From the NCBI GenBank assembly GCA_035477215.1, contig DATIKU010000053.1, forward strand, positions 62,001 to 126,000: a DNA stretch of 64,000 bases, in the 5' to 3' direction. Positions 55,734-64,000 of the stretch are shown here, piece by piece. Below the pieces are notes generated by a model. It had not been told where the DNA came from, did not search any database, and worked only from the letters and a program-made list of their open reading frames with translations. Within the stretch, counting starts at the first letter, position 1. Every line of letters starts with the position of its first letter. Made by a program: the position numbers and the translations under genes. The stretch is from Spirochaetota bacterium (GTDB lineage Bacteria; Spirochaetota; UBA4802; UBA5368).

Positions 55734-56498
55734 TCAATTAAAATTTTTACCACTCGTCAAAATTTGAGCTTTTCCGTCAACGATCGCGACCGTGTGCTCG
55801 AAATGCGCCGAAAACCTGCGATCCCTCGTAATCACCGTCCAACCGTCGCCCAGTACCTCAACATCGCGACCCCCAGCGTTTATCATCGGCTCAATCGCGA
55901 AGACCATCCCCTCCCTGATTCTCGGCCCCTTCCCGGCATCACCGAAATTCGGAATCGACGGCTCCTCGTGGAGATTCTTTCCAATGCCGTGTCCGACAAA
56001 CTCCTCAACAGGTGCGAACCCGAAACGGGTAACATGGGCCTCAACGGCATGGGACACATCCGAAACTCTGTTGCCCGCCACCGCTTTTTCGATGCCCCTG
56101 TACAGAGATTCCCGCGTTACATTGAGGAGGCTTTCGATATCCTCGCCGACCGAACCGATCGCGTAACTTCGCGCCGTATCTCCATAGTAATCTTTATAAT
56201 AAACACCGATATCAATTCCGATGATATCGCCGCTTTTAAGCCGTGTATCCCTGCTCGGAATCCCGTGAACCACCACCTCGTTTATCGAGGTGCATACGGC
56301 CGCGGGAAATCCCTTGTATCCGAGAAACGCGGGGGACGCACCGGATTTCCTGATTGCGCTTCGAGCAAGGGTGTCGATTTCGTGGGTTGAAACGCCGGCG
56401 CCGATGATCGTCTCTATTTCGTCAAGCACGCTTGCGGCTATCAGACAGGCGTTTTCAATCCTTTTTATCTGCTCTTTGTTATAAATATAAATACCCAA
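55734..56498 (-). CDS. map: methionine aminopeptidase, type I
   Basis: 254 residues. Metal ligands lie in IGIDIGVYYKDYYGDTARSY (two Asp), GHGIGKNLHEEP (His), FAIEPMIN (Glu) and SAHFEHTVAIV (Glu). Removes initiator Met. It directly follows secY; the adk gene often found here is absent. Confidence 0.96.
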   Translation of the reverse strand: MGIYIYNKEQIKRIENACLIAASVLDEIETIIGAGVSTHEIDTLARSAIRKSGASPAFLGYKGFPAAVCTSINEVVVHGIPSRDTRLKSGDIIGIDIGVYYKDYYGDTARSYAIGSVGEDIESLLNVTRESLYRGIEKAVAGNRVSDVSHAVEAHVTRFGFAPVEEFVGHGIGKNLHEEPSIPNFGDAGKGPRIREGMVFAIEPMINAGGRDVEVLGDGWTVITRDRRFSAHFEHTVAIVDGKAQILTSGKNFN

Positions 56499-56528
56499 TG
56501 CCCGCCCGCATACCCGTCGAAGAAGCCT

Positions 56529-57878
56529 TTACTGGTACCTCCCGCGGATCCGTCCTTTTTTTATAAAGCCGTCGTAATGACGCATAAGCAGCTGCGACTC
56601 TATCTGCTTGAGCGTGTCCAGCGCAACGCCGACAATAATAAGCAGCGACGTTCCACCGAAAAGATAGGCCATCTCATGCGATACTTCCTCCGGCCATATC
56701 CGGATAATAAAGTCCGGGAAAATGGCGATCAGCGCGAGAAAAATCGCCCCGGAAAGCGTGATGCGGTTCAGTATACGCGTAATGTAATCCACAGTGTTCG
56801 GACCCGGCCTGATCCCGGGGATGAATCCACCGTATTTTTTAAGATTATCCGCAATATCCACCGGATTGAACTGTATCGCCGTGTAAAAATAGCAGAAGAA
56901 AATTATAAGAATGGCGTACATGAACATATAAACGCCGTGGCCGGGCGAAAGCCAGTACTGCAGCCTCTGTAATATCGCATACTCACTGCCACCCAGCATA
57001 TTGCTTATCTGCGCCGGGAACAAAATGATGGAGGAAGCGAAAATGATCGGTATCACTCCAGCCGCATTCACCCTCAGCGGGATCGCCTGAGACGACATCT
57101 GCACCATGCGCCGTCCGACCACTCGTTTGCCATAATTAACCGGGATTTTACGTATGCCCAGTGTCAGAAGAATCGACGCCGCCACCACCATCACGAAAAT
57201 TCCCATCAGTACGATGCCGATAATAGGATCGCTGCGATCCACTACCCGCTGCCATGTGTCCATCACGGCGGCAGGCACCCTTACGACAATACCGGCAAAT
57301 ATTATCAAGGAAATTCCGTTTCCTATCCCGCGCTCGGTAATCACCTCGCCGAGCCACATGAGTACCATGGTGCCCGTGGTAATCGCCATAACGGTCACAA
57401 TAATAAAACCGATCCCCGCGTCCTTCGGCACCACCGCGCCCTTCGCCGACACCATCGATTTCATCCAGAAAGTAAGCCCCATGGACTGAATGGCGCATAA
57501 CAGAACAGTCCCGTACCGGGTATATTGATTGATCTTTTTGCGGCCTTCGGGGCCTTCTTTGGAAAACCGCTCAAGCTGAGGTATGACTACCGTTAAAAGC
57601 TGCATTATGATCGAAGCGGAAATGTATGGCATTATTCCAAGCGCAAAAATCGTAAACCGCTTGAGCGCTCCCCCTGCGAACAGATCGAAGAAATCGACAA
57701 GTCCTCCCGCCTGGCTGCTCTTCGCGGCCTGGTCGAAATACGATTTCAGCGCGTCAACATTTATGCCGGGTATGGGAATATGCGCGCCTATCCGGTATAC
57801 GATAAGTATGAACAAAGTAAAAAGTATCCTTCTGCGGAGTTCCGGAATTTTGAATACATTGACTATCGCGCTGGCCAT
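56529..57878 (-). CDS. secY: protein translocase subunit SecY
   Basis: 449 residues, ten predicted membrane helices. Landmarks: RIGAHIPIPGINVDAL near the N-terminus, the plug/TM2 segment (FAGGALKRFTIFALGIMPYI), and the C5 loop with NYGKRVVGRRM. Core channel of Sec export. Confidence 0.97.
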   Translation of the reverse strand: MASAIVNVFKIPELRRRILFTLFILIVYRIGAHIPIPGINVDALKSYFDQAAKSSQAGGLVDFFDLFAGGALKRFTIFALGIMPYISASIIMQLLTVVIPQLERFSKEGPEGRKKINQYTRYGTVLLCAIQSMGLTFWMKSMVSAKGAVVPKDAGIGFIIVTVMAITTGTMVLMWLGEVITERGIGNGISLIIFAGIVVRVPAAVMDTWQRVVDRSDPIIGIVLMGIFVMVVAASILLTLGIRKIPVNYGKRVVGRRMVQMSSQAIPLRVNAAGVIPIIFASSIILFPAQISNMLGGSEYAILQRLQYWLSPGHGVYMFMYAILIIFFCYFYTAIQFNPVDIADNLKKYGGFIPGIRPGPNTVDYITRILNRITLSGAIFLALIAIFPDFIIRIWPEEVSHEMAYLFGGTSLLIIVGVALDTLKQIESQLLMRHYDGFIKKGRIRGRYQ

Positions 57879-57887
57879 TGGGACCCC

Positions 57888-58352
57888 TTAGCTTTCCTGC
57901 TTTTGCGCTGCCGGCTGGCCGACAATAGCCTTGCCGCCCGCTTTTTCTATCTTTTCTCTGGCCGTGGCGGAAAACGCATCGGCGTAAACGGTCATGGCTT
58001 TGTCGATCGATCCATTTCCCAGGATTTTGATTGCACTGTTCTTTCCCTTGACAAGTCCGCGCTTCTGAAGCAATTCACGGTCTATTTCCGCGGCGTCGAT
58101 CTTTCCCAGTTCCGTCAGGTTGACCACGACAAACTCCAGCCTGAACAGATTATTGAAACCGCGCTTGGGGACCCTGCGCTGCAGAGGCATCTGGCCGCCC
58201 TCGAACCATGCGCGCCGTTTCGCCCCGGATCTGCTCATCTGGCCTTTGTGACCCCGGCAGCTCGTTTTGCCATGGCCGCTGCTCATTCCACGCCCCACTC
58301 TTTTTCTGCTTTTAATCGATGCGGGCTTTTTCAGTGTATAACGCTCTTCCAT
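57888..58352 (-). CDS. rplO: 50S ribosomal protein L15
   Basis: 154 residues: the Gly/Arg-rich N-terminus KRVGRGMSSGHGKTSCRGHK, then FEGGQMPLQRRVPKRGF, and a C-terminal globular domain with VKGKNSAIKILGNG. Confidence 0.96.
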   Translation of the reverse strand: MEERYTLKKPASIKSRKRVGRGMSSGHGKTSCRGHKGQMSRSGAKRRAWFEGGQMPLQRRVPKRGFNNLFRLEFVVVNLTELGKIDAAEIDRELLQKRGLVKGKNSAIKILGNGSIDKAMTVYADAFSATAREKIEKAGGKAIVGQPAAQKQES

Positions 58353-58366
58353 GTCTCACGTGCTCT

Positions 58367-58555
58367 CTACTTTTTTATTTCCCTGACTTCAACGAGGTGG
58401 TTCACCTTCATGATCATCCCCCGAATCACCGGGTTGTCGTCGTGAATCCTTGCCGCATTCATCCTTCTCAGGCCAAGCGCGGTCAGAGTCTTGCGCTGGT
58501 CCGGCTTTTTTCCGTTCCTGCTTCTTACCTGTTTTACTTCTATCTTTTTCGCCAT
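58367..58555 (-). CDS. rpmD: 50S ribosomal protein L30
   Basis: 62 residues from ATG 58555 (MAKKIEVKQVRS): GKKPDQRKTLTALGLRRMN and PVIRGMIMKVNHLVEV are typical. The frame also opens at 58564. Confidence 0.95.
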   Translation of the reverse strand: MAKKIEVKQVRSRNGKKPDQRKTLTALGLRRMNAARIHDDNPVIRGMIMKVNHLVEVREIKK

Positions 58556-58568
58556 GTGCTCCACCTCG

Positions 58569-59084
58569 TCAGGCTTCCCATAATTTGTTCAACGGGATTT
58601 CACGCAGATCGGCGGCCTCTCTGAGGCTCCTTAACTGAATCAACCCATCAATTGTGGCCTTCACCACGTTGAGCGGGTTGCGCGAGCCCTGAACTTTTGC
58701 AAGTACGTCGTGTATTCCCGCTCGTTCGATGACCGCACGCACCGACGCACCCGCAATAATTCCTGTACCGGGCGATGCGGGCTTTAGAATGACGCGCGCA
58801 GATTTAAATTTGCCAATTACCTGATGAGGAATGGTGTTCTTTGTTCTGTTGACTTTATATACGTTTTTCTTTGCCGCTTCCACGCTCTTTCGTATCGCGT
58901 CGGGAACCTCATTGGCCTTGCCGAAACCGACTCCGATATGTCCCTGGCCGTCTCCTACCACCGACAGCGCGCTGAAAGAAAAACGCCTTCCACCTTTCAC
59001 CACCTTCGCTACGCGGTTGATTGTGACGACTTTCTCAACGAGTTCCAGACCGTCGTTCTTGATTTTCTTCCTAAGCACCTTCAT
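58569..59084 (-). CDS. rpsE: 30S ribosomal protein S5
   Basis: 171 residues: the double-stranded-RNA-like N-terminal domain ([35 protein letters not shown]) and the C-terminal [20 protein letters not shown]. Confidence 0.97.
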   Translation of the reverse strand: MKVLRKKIKNDGLELVEKVVTINRVAKVVKGGRRFSFSALSVVGDGQGHIGVGFGKANEVPDAIRKSVEAAKKNVYKVNRTKNTIPHQVIGKFKSARVILKPASPGTGIIAGASVRAVIERAGIHDVLAKVQGSRNPLNVVKATIDGLIQLRSLREAADLREIPLNKLWEA

Positions 59085-59096
59085 CAGAAACCACCC

Positions 59097-59462
59097 TTAA
59101 AATTCCAGACCATTTTCACGCATGGCGTCGGCGAATGCCTTTACCTTGCCGTGATACAGATAGCCGTTGCGGTCGAACACGACCTTCTTAACGCCGAGCT
59201 CTACCGCCTTGCCTGCAATAAGTTTACCGAGCGTCGTTGCCGCCTCCTTGTTGCCGCGGTTTTTCATCTGGGGGAATTCCGGACTCAAAGTCGACATACC
59301 CAGGACGGTATGCCCTGCAACATCGTCGATAATCTGTGCGTAAAACCCCTTGTTACTCCTCGATATGCAAATCCGCTTGCGGCCGGCGACAATGCGGATT
59401 TTTCTTTTAACGCTCAACCGCCTGCGGGCATATCGCTTTTTTTTAAGTCGTATTTTATCCAT
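59097..59462 (-). CDS. rplR: 50S ribosomal protein L18
   Basis: 121 residues: RISRSNKGFYAQIIDDVAGH and VVFDRNGYLYHGKVKAFADA. Binds 5S rRNA. Its start touches the rplF stop. Confidence 0.96.
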   Translation of the reverse strand: MDKIRLKKKRYARRRLSVKRKIRIVAGRKRICISRSNKGFYAQIIDDVAGHTVLGMSTLSPEFPQMKNRGNKEAATTLGKLIAGKAVELGVKKVVFDRNGYLYHGKVKAFADAMRENGLEF

Positions 59463-60007
59463 TATTTTTTACCTGTCTTACCGGCTTTTTTCCGCACCTT
59501 TTCGTTTTTATAGCGGATTCCCTTGCCTTTATAGGGTTCCGGCGACCGCAGCTCCCTGATGTTCGCCGCCACCTGCCCGACAACCTGTTTGTTGATTCCC
59601 GTAACTTTCAGCTTTGTCGGTTCCAGTACCTGGACGGTTATACCCGCCGGAGGAGTGTACGTTATATTGTGCGAATATCCCAGCTGGAGAACGACATTTT
59701 TGTCCTGCTGGCTGGCGCGGTAGCCCACACCAACGATCTCGAGATCCTTTTCGAATCCCTTCGAAACACCGATTACCATATTGGCAAGGAGCGCCCTCGA
59801 AAGCCCGTGAATGGCGTCCAGCTTCTCCACTCCCGAATTAGGATTCGTCAGGACCTCCACCTCCTGAGCCTGCAGCTTCAGCTCGATCCCCTGCATAAGC
59901 TCCATCGCCTCAGTCCCAAGCGGGCCTTTGATTGTTACGCTGCGATCCTTTACATCCACGGTAACGCCGCCGGGGATCGGAATGATCTTTTTCCCTATTC
60001 TTGACAT
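59462..60007 (-). CDS. rplF: 50S ribosomal protein L6
   Basis: 181 residues, two L6 domains: MSRIGKKIIPIPGGVTVDVK and the terminal NIRELRSPEPYKGKGIRYKN. Confidence 0.97.
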   Translation of the reverse strand: MSRIGKKIIPIPGGVTVDVKDRSVTIKGPLGTEAMELMQGIELKLQAQEVEVLTNPNSGVEKLDAIHGLSRALLANMVIGVSKGFEKDLEIVGVGYRASQQDKNVVLQLGYSHNITYTPPAGITVQVLEPTKLKVTGINKQVVGQVAANIRELRSPEPYKGKGIRYKNEKVRKKAGKTGKK

Positions 60008-60030
60008 GTCAGCTCACTCACTGTCTCGCG

Positions 60031-60432
60031 TTATGAAATCTCGCACACCACTTCGCCGCCCACATTAAGCTTCTTGGCGGCCTTGTTCGTTATAATTCCT
60101 TTCGAGGTTGAAAGAATCCATATGCCCACATTGTTATAAACAGGACGCAAATCTTCGGCGCCTATGTATACTCTCCGCCCGGGCTTGCTGATCCGTTTAA
60201 GGCTGAGCATAGCCGACTGGCTGCTCGTACCGTACTTGAGGTATACCCTCAAGAGTTTCTGTTTATTATCATCGATCAGCTTGAAGTTCTTTATAAAACC
60301 CTCGTCTTTAAGTATCCTCGCAATCGCGACCTTCATCTTTGATGACGGAATATCGACCTTCAGATGCCCCGCCTTTACAGCGTTGCGCATCCTTGTCAGC
60401 ATATCGGAAATGGGGTCGGAAACGCTGCTCAT
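60031..60432 (-). CDS. rpsH: 30S ribosomal protein S8
   Basis: 133 residues: DPISDMLTRMRNAVKAGH at the N-terminus and the C-terminal signature GIWILSTSKGIITNKAAKKL. Confidence 0.97.
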   Translation of the reverse strand: MSSVSDPISDMLTRMRNAVKAGHLKVDIPSSKMKVAIARILKDEGFIKNFKLIDDNKQKLLRVYLKYGTSSQSAMLSLKRISKPGRRVYIGAEDLRPVYNNVGIWILSTSKGIITNKAAKKLNVGGEVVCEIS

Positions 60433-60460
60433 AATACCACTGCTCCACTAAATAGATTTT

Positions 60461-60646
60461 TTACCATGACGATTTGGTAACACCCGGGACCTTCCCCTGG
60501 TTGGCAAGCTTACGGAAGCACAGCCTGCACATATCAAATCTCCTCATGTATGCGCGGGGCCTTCCGCAAATCTTGCACCTGTTGTGCTTGCGCACGTCGT
60601 ACTTCGGAGTCTTAATGCTTTTAGCGATCATGCATGTTTTGGCCAC
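60461..60646 (-). CDS. rpsN: 30S ribosomal protein S14, type Z
   Basis: 61 residues from GTG 60646 ([10 protein letters not shown]), with AGGGGTGA upstream. It is the zinc form with four Cys: CKIC and CRLC around [12 protein letters not shown], ending [14 protein letters not shown] at 60655 overlapping the rplE stop is also possible. Confidence 0.94.
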   Translation of the reverse strand: MAKTCMIAKSIKTPKYDVRKHNRCKICGRPRAYMRRFDMCRLCFRKLANQGKVPGVTKSSW

Positions 60647-60651
60647 GTCTA

Positions 60652-61200
60652 TCACCCCTGTTCCCTGAACGGCATTTTAAACTCGTCGAGCAATGCCTTC
60701 GTTTCTTCTTTGGACTTGGATGTAGTCACAATTGTGATGTTAATTCCGTGAATCTTGTCAACCTTGTCGAAATCAATTTCCGGAAAAATGATCTGTTCCC
60801 TGATAGAAAAATTATAATTGCCGAAATTGTCGAAGGATTTCGCCGAAAGCCCCTTGAAGTCCCTGACCCTTGGCAGCGCAATATTGATAAGCCTGTCCAG
60901 GAATTCGAACATCACGGCACCGCGCAGCGTCACTCGGCATCCGACATCGTATCCTTCCCTTATTTTAAAGTTGGCGATCGATTTCTTGGCCACGGTCTTC
61001 ACCGCCCGCTGACCGGAGATTTTCGTAAGCTCCTCTATTGCGGCATTGATGGCGTTCTGATTCGCATGGGCGTCGCCCATGCCGACGTTAAGAACGATCT
61101 TCTCGAGCCTCGGCACCTGCATCACCGATTTATACTTTAAGCGGTCCATAAGCCGCTTTTTTACGTTCGTGTCGTAATCGACCTTAAGCCGTGCAGCCAT
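60652..61200 (-). CDS. rplE: 50S ribosomal protein L5
   Basis: About 182 residues from ATG 61200 ([16 protein letters not shown] upstream). [18 protein letters not shown] and [20 protein letters not shown] are typical. Contacts 5S rRNA. Confidence 0.96.
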   Translation of the reverse strand: MAARLKVDYDTNVKKRLMDRLKYKSVMQVPRLEKIVLNVGMGDAHANQNAINAAIEELTKISGQRAVKTVAKKSIANFKIREGYDVGCRVTLRGAVMFEFLDRLINIALPRVRDFKGLSAKSFDNFGNYNFSIREQIIFPEIDFDKVDKIHGINITIVTTSKSKEETKALLDEFKMPFREQG

Positions 61201-61210
61201 CGCATTCACC

Positions 61211-61531
61211 CTACTTGTCCAGACTCTTACCGCATTTTTTACATACCCGGTTTTTGCCGGAATCCTTTATCTCCATTCCCACCCGAACGCCCTTTTTGCA
61301 TTTTTCGCAAAATATCATCACCTTCGAGATATTAACCGGATATTCGAGATTGATGGCCCCGCCTTTGGGATTTTCCTGCGACGGGCGGACAAACTTCTTC
61401 TTCTTGTTTATGCCCTCTATCACCGCGCGCCCCTTTGATATGTCGACGAAGAGTATTTTCCCTTTTTTACCCCTGTCAGCGCCCGATATCACAACGACAT
61501 TATCGTTCTTCTTTAACTTCGTGCTTGCCAT
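61211..61531 (-). CDS. rplX: 50S ribosomal protein L24
   Basis: 106 residues. The KOW motif is in [20 protein letters not shown]. The C-terminus carries two Cys pairs ([17 protein letters not shown]), indicating a zinc-binding form. Confidence 0.95.
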   Translation of the reverse strand: MASTKLKKNDNVVVISGADRGKKGKILFVDISKGRAVIEGINKKKKFVRPSQENPKGGAINLEYPVNISKVMIFCEKCKKGVRVGMEIKDSGKNRVCKKCGKSLDK

Positions 61532-61544
61532 TGCTCATTGCCTC

Positions 61545-61937
61545 TTATAGTACTTCCGGAGCAAGGGAAACGATCTTCAGAAAATTCCGATCCCGAAGCT
61601 CCCTGGCCACCGGCCCGAAAATACGCGAACCCTTGGGCTCGTTCTTGGCATCGATTATCGCCACCGCGTTGTCATCAAAACGAATATACGATCCGTCTTT
61701 TCTTCTTACCGGCTTGCTCGTCCGGACGACAACCGCGCGAAGAACCGCCTTCGTGTGCACCTTTTTGCCGGTCGAATCCTTCAATCCGTAAGAAGGCTGA
61801 GAGTCCTTCACGGCCACCACGATGATGTCGCCGACCGTGGCATAGCGTCTTCGCGTGCCGCCGAGTATCTTTATACACTGCACTTTTTTCACGCCGCTGT
61901 TGTCGGCGACATTCAACATCGTTTGTACCTGGATCAT
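61545..61937 (-). CDS. rplN: 50S ribosomal protein L14
   Basis: 130 residues: [20 protein letters not shown], with [10 protein letters not shown] and the terminal [21 protein letters not shown] few residues longer than the common 122 through an internal insertion around [14 protein letters not shown]. Confidence 0.96.
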   Translation of the reverse strand: MIQVQTMLNVADNSGVKKVQCIKILGGTRRRYATVGDIIVVAVKDSQPSYGLKDSTGKKVHTKAVLRAVVVRTSKPVRRKDGSYIRFDDNAVAIIDAKNEPKGSRIFGPVARELRDRNFLKIVSLAPEVL

Positions 61938-61946
61938 GACAAACCC

Positions 61947-62207
61947 CTACTTCACCTTCTCGATTATCTCGACCAGACGATACCGCTTGTCCTTCGAAAG
62001 CGGCCTCGTTTCCTCTATTCTCACAAGGTCGCCGATGGAACACTCATTTTTCGCATCGTGGCCCTTGATCCTTTTCGTCATCCTGACCGATTTCTTGTAA
62101 AGTGAGTGCATCATGAGCCTTTTTATCTCAACAACGATGGTCTTGTCCATCTTGTTGCTCACCACTTTACCGACGATCTGCTTCTTGTTTTTTTTCGCGG
62201 TCTCCAT
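61947..62207 (-). CDS. rpsQ: 30S ribosomal protein S17
   Basis: 86 residues: [20 protein letters not shown], then [20 protein letters not shown]. Normal length. Confidence 0.96.
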   Translation of the reverse strand: METAKKNKKQIVGKVVSNKMDKTIVVEIKRLMMHSLYKKSVRMTKRIKGHDAKNECSIGDLVRIEETRPLSKDKRYRLVEIIEKVK

Positions 62208-62233
62208 GAAACACTAACGCTCCTGATGAATTG

Positions 62234-62443
62234 TTATTTCCCTTTCGGCGTCCGTAAGCCGAGCACGTATTCCCTCTTGAGCGTCAAAATCCGCGCGATA
62301 TGTTTCCTGAGCGTGCTCACCCTCTTGGGATTATCGACCTTGCTGGTAACACTTTTAAAGCGCTGCTTGCGTATTTCTTCCTTCGCCTCGCGCATGCTTT
62401 TGTCGAGCTCTCCCATGTTGAGTTCCTCGATTTTTCCCTTCAT
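62234..62443 (-). CDS. rpmC: 50S ribosomal protein L29
   Basis: 69 residues, two long helices: [20 protein letters not shown] and [18 protein letters not shown]. Confidence 0.95.
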   Translation of the reverse strand: MKGKIEELNMGELDKSMREAKEEIRKQRFKSVTSKVDNPKRVSTLRKHIARILTLKREYVLGLRTPKGK

Positions 62444-62462
62444 GTTTCTATCCCTGTGCCTG

Positions 62463-62867
62463 TTACTTTTCGATCCCTATTATCTTCGTTTTTACCGAAA
62501 GCTTGAAAGCCGCCAGCCTTAATGCGTCTTTCGCCAGATCTTCGTTTACCCCGGCAATCTCGAACAGGATTCTTCCAGGTTTGATGATCGCCACCCAACC
62601 CTCGGGATTGCCCTTCCCCTTGCCCATACGGGTCTCGGCGGGTTTTTTGGTGACCGGATAATCCGGGAAAATCCTGATCCAGAGTTTTCCGCCGCGTTTA
62701 ACTTTTCTCGAAATGGCCACACGGGCGGCCTCTATCTGCTTGCTCGAAATCTTGCCGCACTCCATGGATTTCAGTGCGAACTCCCCGAAGGAGATCGTCG
62801 ATCCGCGAAAGGCCTTGCCCTTCATCCTGCCGCGCTGCAACTTCCTGAATTTAGTCCTTTTGGGCAT
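62463..62867 (-). CDS. rplP: 50S ribosomal protein L16
   Basis: 134 residues from ATG 62867 ([17 protein letters not shown]); a second ATG two codons upstream exists. [20 protein letters not shown] and [15 protein letters not shown] are conserved near the peptidyl-transferase/tRNA contact. Confidence 0.96.
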   Translation of the reverse strand: MPKRTKFRKLQRGRMKGKAFRGSTISFGEFALKSMECGKISSKQIEAARVAISRKVKRGGKLWIRIFPDYPVTKKPAETRMGKGKGNPEGWVAIIKPGRILFEIAGVNEDLAKDALRLAAFKLSVKTKIIGIEK

Positions 62868-62887
62868 TAACATGGCAACATCCTCGC

Positions 62888-63568
62888 TTACTTCGTCTTC
62901 CTTTTAACGGTATACTTGTCCTCGTCCGATTCCTCTTTCTTGGAAAGTATATCGCCGTTATATATCCATACCTTTATTCCGATCAGCCCGAAGGTCGTAA
63001 GGGCCTCCGCCGTTCCGTAGTCGATATCCGCGCGAAGCGTATGAAGCGGTATCCTTCCTTCTTTGTAAGACTCCGCTCTCGAAATCTCCGCCCCGTTCAA
63101 TCGTCCCGAAATTGCGACCTTGATGCCGAGGGCGCCGCCGCGGATCGCGCCGGCGATCGCCTGCTTGACCGCGCGTCTGTATGGAAATCGTCCTACTACC
63201 TGCGACGCCACCTGCTCGGCTACAATCTTCGCGTTCTTTTCGGGCTTTTTGACTTCGTTGATATTGATATAGATGTTTCTCGAGGATATCTTCTGGAGCT
63301 CACCCTTCAGTATCTCAATGTCCGAACCTTTCTTTCCTATGAGAAGTCCCGGTCTGGAAGCGTGTATATTTATATTCACCCTGTCCGGGTAGCGTTCTAT
63401 CGCCACCTTGTATATCCCGGCGTTTTTATGCTTCGCCTGAACATGGCGCTGGATGGCGAGGTCTTCGTGCAAATTCTTCGCATACAGCTTCTTTTCCTCG
63501 TACCATACAGAATCCCACGTGCGGTTGACGCCGACTCTAAAACCCGTCGGATTAACTTTCTGACCCAT
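62888..63568 (-). CDS. rpsC: 30S ribosomal protein S3
   Basis: 226 residues: [20 protein letters not shown], the KH motif [18 protein letters not shown], and the C-terminal [20 protein letters not shown]. Lines the mRNA entry tunnel. Confidence 0.97.
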   Translation of the reverse strand: MGQKVNPTGFRVGVNRTWDSVWYEEKKLYAKNLHEDLAIQRHVQAKHKNAGIYKVAIERYPDRVNINIHASRPGLLIGKKGSDIEILKGELQKISSRNIYININEVKKPEKNAKIVAEQVASQVVGRFPYRRAVKQAIAGAIRGGALGIKVAISGRLNGAEISRAESYKEGRIPLHTLRADIDYGTAEALTTFGLIGIKVWIYNGDILSKKEESDEDKYTVKRKTK

Positions 63569-63586
63569 AGCGTCCTTCCGTACCTC

Positions 63587-63928
63587 TTAGTTTTCGTTCG
63601 ATAAAATGACAACGATGCTGCTTGTCCGCTTCCTGAGCCTGGAAGCCCGTCCGCGGGCGCGGGCGCGGAAACGCTTCATCGTGGGCCCTTCGTCCACGGT
63701 TATTTTCTTTATGAAGAGATCCTTCTCGAGAAGATCCGGTTTCTTGTACTTCGCATTGGCACCCGCGGAATACAGGGCCTTTAAGATAAGCTTTGACGCC
63801 TTGCGGGGAACCGCCTTGAGCACGTCGACAGCCTCAGGAAACGAGTAACCCCTGATCTCATCGGCAACGAGGCGTGCCTTCTGGGACGAAATCCTCTGAT
63901 ATTTTGATATTGCCTTGGCTTCCATCAT
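63587..63928 (-). CDS. rplV: 50S ribosomal protein L22
   Basis: 113 residues: KYQRISSQKARLVADEIRGY and the tunnel-loop region DEGPTMKRFRARARGRASRL. Start could be either of two consecutive ATGs. Confidence 0.96.
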   Translation of the reverse strand: MMEAKAISKYQRISSQKARLVADEIRGYSFPEAVDVLKAVPRKASKLILKALYSAGANAKYKKPDLLEKDLFIKKITVDEGPTMKRFRARARGRASRLRKRTSSIVVILSNEN

Positions 63929-63938
63929 AATTCCTCGC

Positions 63939-64000
63939 CTATTTCTTCTTCTTCGCTACCTTGTCGTCCCTGCTCGTATGTCCCCGGTAGGTACGGGTCG
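63939..64000 (-). CDS. rpsS: 30S ribosomal protein S19, partial (C-terminus)
   Basis: Only the last 19 residues are in the window: TRTYRGHTSRDDKVAKKKK then TAG. The TRTYRGH segment is the conserved S19 tail. The gene continues past the window end; rplB and the rest of the S10 operon should follow. Confidence 0.88.
   Translation of the reverse strand, partial: TRTYRGHTSRDDKVAKKKK

Noticed and set aside
58475-58490. Motif-like GGTCAGAGTC in rpmD
   Set aside because: Lacks the GGGG start and final GC; it encodes conserved L30 residues.

Overview
The window is a dense bacterial chromosome segment of fairly high GC, with an AT-richer island at about 25.0-26.8 kb. It comes from a diderm: there are many predicted lipoproteins with relaxed lipoboxes, small outer-membrane barrels and a DUF3943 protein. 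Metabolism looks anaerobic or fermentative (butyrate kinase beside a broken phosphate butyryltransferase, and a 2-hydroxyacyl-CoA dehydratase-like protein). I lean towards an uncultured Spirochaetota lineage, but this is inference; no 16S gene is present.

Layout. 0.2-4.9 kb: minus-strand branched-chain amino-acid operon ilvB-ilvN-ilvC followed by an MFS transporter. 5.1-7.6 kb: two envelope proteins. 7.9-9.7 kb: def-fmt-HNH on the plus strand. 9.9-16.5 kb: a large cyclic-nucleotide-binding-domain protein, a NamZ-type muramidase, a small lipoprotein, hisC and pyrD; a promoter-RNA-terminator unit lies upstream of pyrD. 16.8-27.4 kb: the accessory region. It holds apbE, two large secreted proteins, a Y1/REP-associated tyrosine transposase (RAYT), two gene wrecks (radical SAM, mutY) and thirteen copies of a 10-12 bp motif, GGGGTCAGAGCC. 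27.4-38.2 kb: a YchF paralogue, tRNA-Asp, moaA, gatA, an S41 protease, a ptb remnant with buk, and an HgdB-like protein. 38.3-52.3 kb: a DPM1-like glycosyltransferase, groES-groEL with a CIRCE operator, an STAS protein, moaC, pssA, a HAD phosphatase, ddl, lysC, a lipoprotein/barrel pair, DUF2225-truA and a periplasmic protein. 52.3-64.0 kb: the minus-strand S10-spc-alpha ribosomal operon from a partial rpsS to rplQ, including secY, map, infA, rpmJ and rpoA.

The most interesting signal is the motif cluster around the RAYT. Three copies sit in the same codon phase inside apbE (each reading Gly-Val-Arg-Ala) with a fourth inverted. Other copies sit at the joins where internal parts of a radical SAM gene and a mutY gene have been lost. 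This suggests a very short REP-like element that is dispersed locally, tolerated inside genes, and linked to internal deletions.
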